Source of the DNA: an uncultured Oscillospiraceae bacterium
GTDB lineage: Bacteria; Bacillota; Clostridia; Oscillospirales; Oscillospiraceae
Length of the DNA: 26,173 nucleotides
NCBI GenBank assembly: GCA_934631005.1
Contig: CAKTXA010000034.1
Location: 1-26,173 of the forward strand
Reading direction: 5' to 3'
Shown: positions 17,471 to 24,811 of the stretch, piece by piece
Layout of the letters: each line of letters begins with the position of its first letter
How positions within the stretch are numbered: position 1 is the stretch's first letter
Translations under genes and position numbers: made by a program
The notes under the pieces: model-generated
What the model was told of the DNA's origin: nothing
The model's input: only the letters and a program-made list of their open reading frames with translations
Databases searched by the model: none

Positions 17471-17683
17471 AAGTCAGCATGCGCTGCCGTATCCCCGGTG
17501 CACCGGCGAAACGTAGGCACTCCATAGCTTCCCCTGGGGGAAGCTGTCGCCGCAGGCGACTGATGAGGGTCGGGGAGCAGTTACGTTTTGGAACAACTGC
17601 TAAGCTATGTTTCAGTGCTCCCCCGGCCCTCATCCGCCCCCTTCGGGGGCACCTTCCCCGAGGGGAAGGTATGGGGTGCCTAC
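17471..17683. repeat. Multi-hairpin intergenic repeat, copy C (inverted core)
   Basis: The left flank (CGCTGCCGTATCCCCGG..., CGAAACGTAGGCAC) has the same direction as in copies A and B, but without the heptamer tandem. The core is reversed: AGCTTCCCC-tg-GGGGAAGCT comes first, then GTCGCC-gca-GGCGAC, the arm ATGAGGGTCGGGGAGCA, a loop, TGCTCCCCCGGCCCTCAT (one extra C), GCCCCC-ttc-GGGGGC and CCTTCCCC-ga-GGGGAAGG. The right end ATGGGGTGCCTAC (17671-17683) is the inverse complement of the left GTAGGCACTCCAT, with one mismatch. The remaining bases up to the next ribosome binding site (17684-17734) show no gene or clear promoter. Confidence 0.9.
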
Positions 17684-17749
17684 AATTTTGTTGTGCGTGC
17701 AAAAGCTGTAGATGCGCTGTATACGGGCGCAAAAAAGGAGAACCCCATT

Positions 17750-18352
17750 ATGAAGATCATCACGCTGGTCCTTGGGCCGTTGGAGACGAATTGTTATTTG
17801 GTGTCCGATGAAAAGAGCGGGCTGTGCGCGGTCATTGATCCGGCGACGCGCAGCGCGAAAATCTTGGAGACGGCGCAGGCGCAGGGCTGGCGCATTGCCT
17901 GTATCCTGCTCACGCACGCGCATTTTGACCACACGGGCGCGCTGAAATCGCTGCACGCGGCGCTGCCGGACGCACCCATCTACGTTCACGCGCGCGACAC
18001 CGACGACAAGACCAATATGAGTAACGGCAACCTCGTCTACACAAACACCTACGCCGATGGCGACACCGTTTCCTGCGGCGAGCTGACCTTCCGCGTGCTG
18101 CACACGCCGGGGCATACACCGGGGTCTGTGTGCCTTCAGTGCGAAGACGCGCTGTTCACCGGTGACACGCTGTTTGCCGGTTCCTATGGCCGGACGGATT
18201 TTATCGGCGGAGACGCGGGCGCGATGCGCGCCTCGCTCGCGCGGCTGGCGGCGCTGGACGGGGACTTTACCGTCCTGCCGGGCCACGGCGAAAGCTCCAC
18301 GCTGGCGTATGAGCGCCGGACGAATCCGTTTTTGCGGGAGACGATGCGATGA
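17750..18352 (+). CDS. MBL-fold hydrolase, glyoxalase II-like
   Basis: A 200-residue metallo-beta-lactamase-fold hydrolase of the short GloB-like group often found next to dtd and hemZ in Clostridia. It has the metal-binding motif THAHFDH (H56, H58, D60, H61), then HTPGHTPGS, FTGDTLF and a final GHGE. The fold and metal site are clear. The substrate (a thioester such as S-lactoylglutathione-like or persulfide compounds) cannot be read from the sequence, and it lacks the C-terminal substrate domain of classical glyoxalase II. AAGGAG lies nine bases before the ATG; a longer open frame from 17588 reads through repeat DNA and was rejected. It overlaps hemZ by four bases (ATGA). Confidence 0.9.
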   Translation: MKIITLVLGPLETNCYLVSDEKSGLCAVIDPATRSAKILETAQAQGWRIACILLTHAHFDHTGALKSLHAALPDAPIYVHARDTDDKTNMSNGNLVYTNTYADGDTVSCGELTFRVLHTPGHTPGSVCLQCEDALFTGDTLFAGSYGRTDFIGGDAGAMRASLARLAALDGDFTVLPGHGESSTLAYERRTNPFLRETMR

Positions 18353-19809
18353 AGCTGTATTTTCAGGGCCACGCGGAGCGCTACGCCGTGGAGCAGCTGC
18401 AGATGCAGCTGTTTCCCGACGACCTGCCTGAGGTCTGCGATGCGCCGTTTCCCGGCGACGGCGCCGTTTCGGCGCTGCACCGGGGCAAACGCCGCGTGAC
18501 GGCGGTCACCACGATCACGCGCGGCGGGGCAGTTGCCCGCGCCCGCTGCCATATCGGCGCGGAGCAGGCGGACGTGCGCGCCGCGCGCAGGCTCCTGCAG
18601 CGCAGCTTTTACCGCGCGGCGGTGCAGCTGCTGGGCGAGCTGCCGCCCTGGGGCGCACTCGCGGGCGTCCGGCCGACCAAGCTGGCCACGGCCGCGCTTT
18701 TGGAGGGCAAGACCGCCCGCGAGACCGACAGGATGCTCCGCACGGAGTTTTTTGTGACTGCGCCGCGGCGGCAGATGTGCGTCGAGGCGGCGGAGCATAC
18801 GCTCGCGGCGATGCGGGAGCTTGCGCCGCGCGATCTTTCGGTGTATATTGGGATCCCGTTCTGCCCCACGCGCTGCGCGTACTGCTCGTTCGTCAGCCAG
18901 TCGATCGAAAAATTCGGCGGGCTGCTGGAGCCGTACCTCGACGTGCTGCTGCGCGAGATCGCATATACCGGCAAAAAGCTTTCCCAGTCGGGCTGGCACA
19001 TCCGCACGCTCTACATGGGCGGCGGCACGCCGACGACGCTGTCGAGCCGACAGATGGAGCGCCTGCTGCGCGCCATCCGGGAGCATTTTGACCTCTCGCG
19101 CTGCCTGGAATTCACCGTGGAGGGCGGACGGCCCGACACGCTGGACGCGGAAAAGCTGGCTGTCATCAAACAAGGCGGCGCGACGCGCATCTCTATTAAC
19201 CCCCAGACGATGTCCGACGACGTGCTGCGCGCCATCGGCCGCCGCCATACGGCCGGGCAGACGCTCGAGGCGTTCCGCCTTGCGCACGCGGCGGGGTTCG
19301 AGGACATCAACATGGACCTCATCGCGGGCCTGCCGTGCGACGATCTTGCATCGTTCACCGATTCCGTGCGGCAGATTTTGCAGCTTACGCCCACGAATGT
19401 GACGGTGCACACGCTGGCGCTCAAAAAAGGCGCGGCGCGCTCGTGGACGCAGGCGCAGCTGCCCGGGCGGCAGACGGTGCGCGATATGCTCGACGAGGCG
19501 GCGCAGCAGCTGCGCGCGGCGGGCTTCCTGCCGTATTATCTCTACCGGCAGAAGTACACCACCGGCGGCTTTGAAAATACCGGCTGGTGCCGGGAGGGCT
19601 ATCCGGGGCTTTACAACATATACATGATGGAGGAGCTGCACACCATCCTCTCGCTCGGCGGCGGGGGCATGACGAAGGTGCAGCTGGCCCCGGGGCAGCT
19701 GGAGCGGTTCCACAACCCCAAATCCCCGCAGGACTACATCGCGCGCGCGGACGAGCTGCCGCGGCAGAAGGACGAAATTTTTGACCTGCTCGCGCAGATA
19801 AAGGAGTAA
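18349..19809 (+). CDS. hemZ: HemZ-type radical SAM coproporphyrinogen dehydrogenase
   Basis: A 486-residue protein of the HemZ family, close to the B. subtilis length. The N-terminal extension (about 1-160) is typical of HemZ. The radical SAM core has GIPFCPTRCAYCSF with C172, C176 and C179 as 4Fe-4S ligands, then MGGGTPTTL and the HemN-like C-terminal region. Family members are annotated as oxygen-independent coproporphyrinogen III dehydrogenases, but for HemZ this activity is less certain than for HemN, and no other heme gene is in the window. It is translationally coupled to the MBL hydrolase (ATGA) and followed after three bases by the deaminase gene, which uses an AAGGAG site in the hemZ end. 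Confidence 0.92.
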   Translation: MKLYFQGHAERYAVEQLQMQLFPDDLPEVCDAPFPGDGAVSALHRGKRRVTAVTTITRGGAVARARCHIGAEQADVRAARRLLQRSFYRAAVQLLGELPPWGALAGVRPTKLATAALLEGKTARETDRMLRTEFFVTAPRRQMCVEAAEHTLAAMRELAPRDLSVYIGIPFCPTRCAYCSFVSQSIEKFGGLLEPYLDVLLREIAYTGKKLSQSGWHIRTLYMGGGTPTTLSSRQMERLLRAIREHFDLSRCLEFTVEGGRPDTLDAEKLAVIKQGGATRISINPQTMSDDVLRAIGRRHTAGQTLEAFRLAHAAGFEDINMDLIAGLPCDDLASFTDSVRQILQLTPTNVTVHTLALKKGAARSWTQAQLPGRQTVRDMLDEAAQQLRAAGFLPYYLYRQKYTTGGFENTGWCREGYPGLYNIYMMEELHTILSLGGGGMTKVQLAPGQLERFHNPKSPQDYIARADELPRQKDEIFDLLAQIKE

Positions 19810-19812
19810 ACG

Positions 19813-21141
19813 ATGGACACTTTGTTTTCCCACGTCACAGTGCTGACGATGGACGCCCGCATGAGCCTTTGGACGGACGCGTTCGTGGGCGTGACGGACG
19901 GCAAAATTGCATGGCTTGCCAAAAAGCCGCCCGAGGAGCAGCCGGCGAGGATCATCGACGGCAGCGGCATGGTGCTCATGCCGGGGCTTATCAACGCGCA
20001 CACGCATCTGCCGATGTCGATCTTGCGCGGCTATGCCGACGACCTGGCCCTGGACAGCTGGCTGAACGACTATATCTTCCCGCGGGAGGATAAGCTCGAT
20101 GCGCGCTGCGTGAAGGCCGCGACGCTGCTTGGCATCGCGGAGAGCCTGCGCTTCGGCGTGACGAGCGTTTCGGAGATGTACTATTTTTCCGAGGCGCAGG
20201 CCGAGGCCTTTGCCGAGAGCGGCATGAAGGCGAACCTCAGCCGCGGCACGAGCATGTTCCTCGGCGACGATTTTGATTTTGAGACCTTCCCGGCCTGTCA
20301 GGAGCTCGTGGCGCTGCACGAAAAGTGGCACGGCTATGACTGCGGCCGCATTCAGGTCGAGGCGTCCATCCACGCGGAGTACACCTCCACCTATCAGTTG
20401 TGGGACGCGCTGGCGGAGTACGCCATCAATAACCGGCTCGGCCTGCAGCTGCACCTGTCGGAGACGAAAAAGGAGCACGACGCATGCGTCGAGCGCTACG
20501 GGCTCACGCCCGCGCAGCTGTTTGACTGCCACCACGTGCTCGATACCCGCGTCACTGCCGCGCACTGCGTGCACGTGACGCCGGAGGATATGGCTTTGCT
20601 TGCCAAGCGGCGCGTGTCGGCCGTGCACTGCCCGGTGAGCAATCTCAAGCTCGCCTCCGGCTGCGCGGACGTGATGGGCATGGTCAAGGCGGGGATGAAC
20701 GTGTGCCTCGGCACCGACTCTGCCGCGTCCAACAATAACCTCGATCTTTTTGAGGAGATGAAGGCCTGCGCGCTCATGGCCAAGGGGCGCACCGGCGACC
20801 CCACCGCCATCCCGGCGGAGGCGGCGCTGATGATGGCCACGGTCTGCGGCGCGCGGGCGCAGGGGCGCGAAGCGGAGTGCGGGCAGATCGCCGTGGGCAT
20901 GGACGCCGACCTCATCCTCGTCGATTTTAACCAGCCGCACCTCATCCCGTGCCACAATGTGCTGTCGAATCTCGTTTACGCCGCGTCGGGCCACGATGTG
21001 GCGCTGACGATGGTGCGCGGCAAAATTCTGTACGCGGACGGCAAGTTCCCGACCATCGACCTGAACGCCGTTGCGAAGGAGCTGCACGACTATGTCATCC
21101 CCACAGTCTTTTCAGACGCTCCGGAGGCGAAGAACGCATGA
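19813..21141 (+). CDS. Amidohydrolase, MtaD-like methylthioadenosine/SAH deaminase
   Basis: A 442-residue amidohydrolase of the TRZ/ATZ group. Metal and catalytic residues are visible: HTH at 63-65, an HLSE motif, AAHCVH and GTDSAASNN with D302. The best match by pattern is the 5-methylthioadenosine/S-adenosylhomocysteine deaminase family (MtaD), which deaminates the adenine ring of these SAM by-products. Related family members act on guanine, cytosine or triazines, so the substrate is a family-level inference. The family norm is GTDGAASNN; here Ser replaces the Gly. It follows hemZ after three bases, and its stop codon overlaps the flippase start (ATGA). Confidence 0.88.
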   Translation: MDTLFSHVTVLTMDARMSLWTDAFVGVTDGKIAWLAKKPPEEQPARIIDGSGMVLMPGLINAHTHLPMSILRGYADDLALDSWLNDYIFPREDKLDARCVKAATLLGIAESLRFGVTSVSEMYYFSEAQAEAFAESGMKANLSRGTSMFLGDDFDFETFPACQELVALHEKWHGYDCGRIQVEASIHAEYTSTYQLWDALAEYAINNRLGLQLHLSETKKEHDACVERYGLTPAQLFDCHHVLDTRVTAAHCVHVTPEDMALLAKRRVSAVHCPVSNLKLASGCADVMGMVKAGMNVCLGTDSAASNNNLDLFEEMKACALMAKGRTGDPTAIPAEAALMMATVCGARAQGREAECGQIAVGMDADLILVDFNQPHLIPCHNVLSNLVYAASGHDVALTMVRGKILYADGKFPTIDLNAVAKELHDYVIPTVFSDAPEAKNA

Positions 21142-22817
21142 ACGATAAACCCATCCGCCAGCAGACGTTTTTGCAGGGCACGGCCGTGCTCGCCATGGCC
21201 ACGGTGCTCGTGAAGCTCATGGGCTTTTTATTCAAGGTCCCGCTCAACAACATCATCGGCGACACCGGCTTCGGCTATTTCAACACCGCCTATGATGTGT
21301 ATAACGTTCTGCTGATGATCTCCACCACGGGCCTGCCCGTGGCGATGAGCCGCATGATCTCCGAGGCCAAGACGCTTGGAAACTTTGCCCAGATCCGCCG
21401 CATCTACAAAACATCCCTCGCGGCGTTCCTCACCATCGGCATCCTCGGCACGCTCGGTATGCTCATCTTCTGTAAGCCCCTGTCCGTCATGGTCACCACG
21501 AACGAGAACTCGTGGGCGGCCATCGCGGCGCTGGCGCCGTGCGTGCTGCTCATCTGTCTGGTCTCCGCCTACCGCGGCTTCTTCCAGGGGCAGAGCGATA
21601 TGACGCCCACGTCGGTCAGCCAGATCTTCGAGGCGCTCGTGCGGCTCGTGGTGGGCCTTGGCCTTGCGTGGCTCGTGATGAAGCTCACCGGGCAGGCGTA
21701 TGTGCAGAAAAACGGCATCGTCCTCGCCGCGGGCGAGAGCGTGATGCGCTACGGCGACCTGACGCTCGCCGCCGGCGGCGGCATCCTCGGCGTGACGGCG
21801 GGGAGTCTGGTGTCGGTCTTTTACTTGCGCGGGCGGTTCAAAAAGGCCAGCGGCGTGCTGGCGCAGTCCGGCGGCGCCGTGAAGACCGGCCGCAGCACCA
21901 TGAAGGAGCTGCTCGCCATCGCCATCCCCATCACGCTCGGCTCCGCGGGCCTGCAGATCATCAACCTGTTTGACACCATGGTCTATATGCGCCGGCTCAC
22001 CGGCGCGCTGGGCTGGACGGACGCGCTGGCGGACTCGGCCAAGGGCGTTTATAACTTCTGCCAGACGGTGTTCGCCCTGCCGTGCTCGTTCATCCCCACC
22101 ATTACCATCGCCATCATCCCGGCCATCACCGCCGCCATCACGCGCAATGACCTGCGCGAGGCGCGGCAGACGGAGGAGTCCGCCGTGCGCACCATGGGCC
22201 TGATCGCCATGCCCTGCGCGGCGGGGCTGTTTGTGATGGCGGAGCCGGTCATAAGGCTTTTGTGCCGCAGCTATTCAGAAGATAAGATCGCGCTGGCCGC
22301 GCCGATGATGGCGATCCTGGGTCTGGCCGTGGTCTTTAACTCCCTCGTGCTGCTGCTCAACGCCATCATGCAGGCGCACGGGGACGTCATCACGCCGGTT
22401 GTCAATATGCTGCTGGGCGGCATCGTGAAGATCGCGGTGAACTATATCTTAGTTGGGATCCCCTCGGTCGGCATCGTCGGCGCGCCGGTGGGCACGCTCG
22501 TGTGCTATATCTTCATCACCGCGCTGGACGTCATCGCCATGCGCCGCTCCATCACCTCGCGGCCCGCGATCTTCAAAAACCTCGCCCGGCCGCTGGCGGC
22601 GTCGGCCATCATGGGTGCGGCCACGTGGGTGGCGTGGCAGCTGCTGGGCCGCGTGCTGCCGTCGCGGACGATCGCGTGTCTGGCCGCGCTTGCGTTTGCG
22701 GTCATCGTGTACGTGGTGCTCGCCGTTTGCCTGCGCTGCGTGACGTATGCGGACTGTATGCTGCTGCCGAAGGGCGAAAAAATCGCAAAGCTGCTGCATA
22801 TCCGCGAAAAAAATTAA
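21138..22817 (+). CDS. SpoVB/YabM-type polysaccharide flippase (MOP superfamily)
   Basis: A 559-residue polytopic membrane protein with about 14 predicted membrane segments, of the MVF/polysaccharide-transporter branch (SpoVB, YabM, MurJ-like). The opening QQTFLQGTAVLAMATVLVKLMGFLFKVPLNNIIG is characteristic of the family. Relatives export lipid-linked oligosaccharides; SpoVB is required for spore cortex and some relatives flip lipid II. In B. subtilis yabM precedes yabN (mazG), rqcP, yabP, yabQ and divIC, as here, so this is the positional YabM equivalent. The start overlaps the upstream stop by four bases. Which lipid-linked substrate it carries is not visible. Confidence 0.9.
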   Translation: MNDKPIRQQTFLQGTAVLAMATVLVKLMGFLFKVPLNNIIGDTGFGYFNTAYDVYNVLLMISTTGLPVAMSRMISEAKTLGNFAQIRRIYKTSLAAFLTIGILGTLGMLIFCKPLSVMVTTNENSWAAIAALAPCVLLICLVSAYRGFFQGQSDMTPTSVSQIFEALVRLVVGLGLAWLVMKLTGQAYVQKNGIVLAAGESVMRYGDLTLAAGGGILGVTAGSLVSVFYLRGRFKKASGVLAQSGGAVKTGRSTMKELLAIAIPITLGSAGLQIINLFDTMVYMRRLTGALGWTDALADSAKGVYNFCQTVFALPCSFIPTITIAIIPAITAAITRNDLREARQTEESAVRTMGLIAMPCAAGLFVMAEPVIRLLCRSYSEDKIALAAPMMAILGLAVVFNSLVLLLNAIMQAHGDVITPVVNMLLGGIVKIAVNYILVGIPSVGIVGAPVGTLVCYIFITALDVIAMRRSITSRPAIFKNLARPLAASAIMGAATWVAWQLLGRVLPSRTIACLAALAFAVIVYVVLAVCLRCVTYADCMLLPKGEKIAKLLHIREKN

Positions 22818-22845
22818 ACTTTCCTCTTGCGAATGAGGGCAAATT

Positions 22846-23616
22846 ATGTTAGATTTTACAAGGAAGGCGCGCTACGGCTTTGACGACCTCGTCAAGCTCG
22901 TCGCGCTGCTGCGCGCACCGGGCGGCTGCCCGTGGGACGGCGCGCAGACGCATCTGTCCATCCGGCGGAACTTTCTGGAGGAGGCGTATGAGGCCTGCGA
23001 GAGCTTTGACCGCGATGACGCGGCCATCATGCGCGAGGAGCTGGGCGACGTGCTGCTGCAGGTCGTGTTCCATGCGGATATTGAGCGCGAAGCCGGGCGC
23101 TTTACGATGGACGATGTGTGCGACGGCATCTGCAAAAAGCTGATCTACCGCCACCCGGCGCTGTTCTCCGATGAAACGCCCCCGCCCGACTGGGATACGA
23201 TCAAGCGCCGCGAAAAGGGGCAGAAGACGCTGGCCGAGGAGCTGGACGGCGTGGCGCGGTCGCTGCCCGCGCTGGTGCGGGCCGAGAAAATTTGCAGAAA
23301 GCTCGCCAAAGTATTCCCGGCTGGATGGGAGGATACAAATTTGGATACAATGGAAAAGGAGGACGTACAGCCTGTGTCCGAGAACTCGGTCAAGCTGGTC
23401 ACGGATATGCTGTTTCAGGCCGTGCGCGCCGGCATCGGCGCGGGCGTCAGCTCAGAGGAGGCGCTGCATGAGGGCTGCGAGCTGCTGGTGCGCCACATGG
23501 CGCGGGTGACGGATATTCTGGCCGCGCGCGGGCAGAAGATGGAGGATATTTCTCCGGAGGAGCTGCAGGCGCTGTGGAAGCAGACCGAGACCGAAGCCGA
23601 CAAGATCGAAGAATAA
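22846..23616 (+). CDS. mazG: MazG-type nucleoside triphosphate pyrophosphohydrolase
   Basis: A 256-residue MazG-family protein that hydrolyses NTPs/dNTPs to monophosphates, sanitising nucleotide pools; in some bacteria it also lowers ppGpp levels. The N-terminal domain begins LLRAPGGCPWDGAQTH and has the metal-binding EEAYE (about residues 45-49) and EELGDVLLQVVFH (about 64-76). The second half (about 120-240) is the weaker, probably dimerising repeat. B. subtilis YabN is longer because it is fused to an N-terminal methylase-like domain; here only the MazG part is present. The ATG has AGGG seven bases upstream and is 28 bases after the flippase gene. Confidence 0.95.
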   Translation: MLDFTRKARYGFDDLVKLVALLRAPGGCPWDGAQTHLSIRRNFLEEAYEACESFDRDDAAIMREELGDVLLQVVFHADIEREAGRFTMDDVCDGICKKLIYRHPALFSDETPPPDWDTIKRREKGQKTLAEELDGVARSLPALVRAEKICRKLAKVFPAGWEDTNLDTMEKEDVQPVSENSVKLVTDMLFQAVRAGIGAGVSSEEALHEGCELLVRHMARVTDILAARGQKMEDISPEELQALWKQTETEADKIEE

Positions 23617-23626
23617 TTTTGAAAAT

Positions 23627-23654
23627 TTGACTGTTTAGTCAGACGAAATACTAC
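23627..23654 (+). promoter_or_regulatory. Possible promoter with palindrome upstream of hup
   Basis: TTGACT (23627-23632) is a good -35, followed after 16 bases by a poor -10 (TACTAC). The -35 overlaps the palindrome TGACT-gttt-AGTCA (23628-23641), which could be an operator. HU genes usually have their own strong promoter, so one is expected here, but the -10 is weak. Confidence 0.4.
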
Positions 23655-23672
23655 GAAAAGAGGAACATTTTT

Positions 23673-23948
23673 ATGAACAAAACTGAACTGATCGCGGAAG
23701 TCGCCAAGAAGTGCGGCATGTCCAAGAAGGACGCGGAAAAGGCGATCAACGCCACCATCGACACCATTACCGACGCCCTGTGCGCGGACGATAAGGTGCA
23801 GCTCGTCGGCTTCGGCGGCTTTGAGACCAAAAAGCGCGAGGCGCGCACCGGCCGCAACCCCAAGACGAAGGAGACCATCGAGATCCCGGCGACCACCGTG
23901 CCCGTTTTCAAGGCCGGCAAGGCGCTGAAGGATAAGGTCTCCAAGTGA
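23673..23948 (+). CDS. hup: DNA-binding protein HU
   Basis: A 91-residue HU/HBsu protein, the standard length, which binds and bends DNA as a dimer and compacts the nucleoid. It has the N-terminal helical pair MNKTELIAEVAKKCGMSKKD, the GFGGF element and the DNA-binding arm signature GRNPKTKETIEIPA. AGAGGA lies nine bases upstream of the ATG. It sits between mazG and rqcP, a position seen in many Clostridia but not in B. subtilis. It is likely highly expressed. The gene is followed directly by a chain of hairpins and a strong terminator. Confidence 0.98.
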   Translation: MNKTELIAEVAKKCGMSKKDAEKAINATIDTITDALCADDKVQLVGFGGFETKKREARTGRNPKTKETIEIPATTVPVFKAGKALKDKVSK

Positions 23949-24175
23949 GCGTTTCAAAAATTCTTTTTGAAACGCTCTCAAACGAAACCCGCTTCGCTGG
24001 GCTTTCGTTTGAAAAGGCGTGCACCCTGCCGCGCGCATAATTTTTGCGCGAGCGCAAAAATTCCACACTTGCAGGGCGAGCAGTATTTTTGCCGACGCGC
24101 ATGTCGCCGGCAAAAATGATTTGAATCGCTTTCGCCGCTGCGGCGGCGAAACTCTGCGAGGCTTTTTGAGCTTGG
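23948..24175. repeat. Chain of consecutive hairpins between hup and rqcP
   Basis: Five stem-loops follow each other: AGCGTTTCAAAAA-ttc-TTTTTGAAACGCT (13 bp, overlapping the last base of the hup stop); TCAAACGAAA paired with TTTCGTTTGA (23978-24012); AATTTTTGCGC-ga-GCGCAAAAATT (24039-24062) enclosed by CCCTGC/GCAGGG; ATTTTTGCC paired with GGCAAAAAT (24085-24117); and TTTCGCCG paired with CGGCGAAA (24130-24151). None is followed by a T-run. There is no gene and no convincing promoter. It looks like a mosaic of palindromic repeats or a structured leader. Confidence 0.8.
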
Positions 24176-24207
24176 AATCCGGCGGGCGAAGCCCGCCGGA
24201 TTTTTTT
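24176..24207 (+). terminator. Intrinsic terminator or attenuator before rqcP
   Basis: A 12-bp perfect stem (AATCCGGCGGGC with GCCCGCCGGATT), loop GAA and seven T form a very strong terminator. It would end the hup transcript. It ends only 18 bases before the rqcP ATG and about three bases before that gene's GGAGGA box, so there is no room for a promoter in between. Confidence 0.93.
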
Positions 24208-24225
24208 ATTTAGGAGGAAGCGCAA

Positions 24226-24468
24226 ATGCGTCTGGATAAGTATTTGAAGGTCTCGCGCATCATTAAGCGGCGGACGGTGGCGAATGACGCCTGCGATGCC
24301 GCGCGTGTGAGCGTGAACGGAAAGCCCGCCAAGGCGTCGTATGAGGTGAAGGTCGGCGACGTCATCGAGATCCCCTTCGGCGCGCGCACGCTGCGCGTGG
24401 AGGTGCTGCGCGTGGCCGACAATGTCCGCAAGGACGACGCCGTGGGGCTGTATAAGGAGCTGCCGTAG
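24226..24468 (+). CDS. rqcP: S4-domain RNA-binding protein RqcP (YabO)
   Basis: An 80-residue protein made almost entirely of one S4 RNA-binding domain (MRLDKYLKVSRIIKRRTVANDAC, then VSVNGKPAKASYEVKVGDVIEIPFG). RqcP/Hsp15-type proteins bind 50S subunits carrying stuck peptidyl-tRNA; in B. subtilis RqcP works with RqcH to add alanine tails during ribosome-associated quality control. Location between mazG and yabP matches B. subtilis yabO exactly. A perfect GGAGGA lies eight bases before the ATG. The strong terminator directly upstream means expression must depend on readthrough, antitermination or a start inside the hairpin region. Confidence 0.95.
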   Translation: MRLDKYLKVSRIIKRRTVANDACDAARVSVNGKPAKASYEVKVGDVIEIPFGARTLRVEVLRVADNVRKDDAVGLYKELP

Positions 24469-24472
24469 GTGT

Positions 24473-24500
24473 CATACGGCCCGTCCGAACCGCATAGGAT
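24473..24500 (+). promoter_or_regulatory. Possible sigma-E-type promoter for yabP-yabQ
   Basis: TCATACG (24473-24479) resembles a sporulation sigma-E -35 (kmATATT). About 14 bases later is CATAGGAT (24493-24500), matching six of eight positions of the sigma-E -10 CATACAAT. The spacing fits. It lies in the only gap between rqcP and yabP, and yabP/yabQ are mother-cell genes in B. subtilis. The -35 match is only partial. Confidence 0.35.
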
Positions 24501-24532
24501 GCTGGTAAGGAAACACGAAAGGCGGGCATGAC

Positions 24533-24811
24533 ATGGCAAACGAACTCAAAGCGGCGGAGCTGCCGCACCGGCTGACGCTGGACGGGCGCAGCCGATTGAG
24601 CGTCACGGGCGTTCTGGAGGTGGAGAGCTTCGACGAGCGCGCTGTGGCGCTCGTCACGGCGCGCGGCGCGCTCACCATCCGCGGCGAGGGGCTGCATTTG
24701 CAGATGCTCTCGCTCGACGGCGGCGAGGTGCGCGTGGACGGGACGGTCGACGCGATCGTCTATGAGCCCGACGCGCCCGCGGGCGGCTTTTTTGCCCGGC
24801 TGTTCGGCTGA
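24533..24811 (+). CDS. yabP: Sporulation protein YabP
   Basis: A 92-residue YabP/YqfC-family protein. The family signature HRLTLDGRSRLSVTGVLEVESFDE (written here in two parts: HRLTLDGRSRL, then SVTGVLEVESFDE) and the later IRGEGLHLQMLSLDGGEV are clear. The family is found only in endospore formers. YabP is synthesised in the mother cell and contributes to spore formation; the molecular role is unknown. The YabP relative YqfC is distinguished by neighbours, and here yabQ follows, so YabP is the right call. The stop overlaps the yabQ start by one base (TGATG). Its presence implies that this lineage sporulates or recently did. Confidence 0.94.
   Translation: MANELKAAELPHRLTLDGRSRLSVTGVLEVESFDERAVALVTARGALTIRGEGLHLQMLSLDGGEVRVDGTVDAIVYEPDAPAGGFFARLFG

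Noticed and set aside
17588..17749. Extension of the MBL hydrolase upstream of 17750
   Set aside because: It translates repeat copy C; the ATG at 17750 has AAGGAG and starts the conserved fold.
18184..21087. 967-codon open frame on the minus strand
   Set aside because: It lies fully antisense to the MBL hydrolase end, hemZ and the deaminase, all of which have clear motifs. The predicted protein is Arg/His/Ala-rich low-quality sequence, typical of GC-rich antisense frames.
23948..23976. Hairpin as the hup terminator
   Set aside because: The T-run is inside the stem and nothing T-rich follows. The true terminator appears to be the one at 24176-24207.
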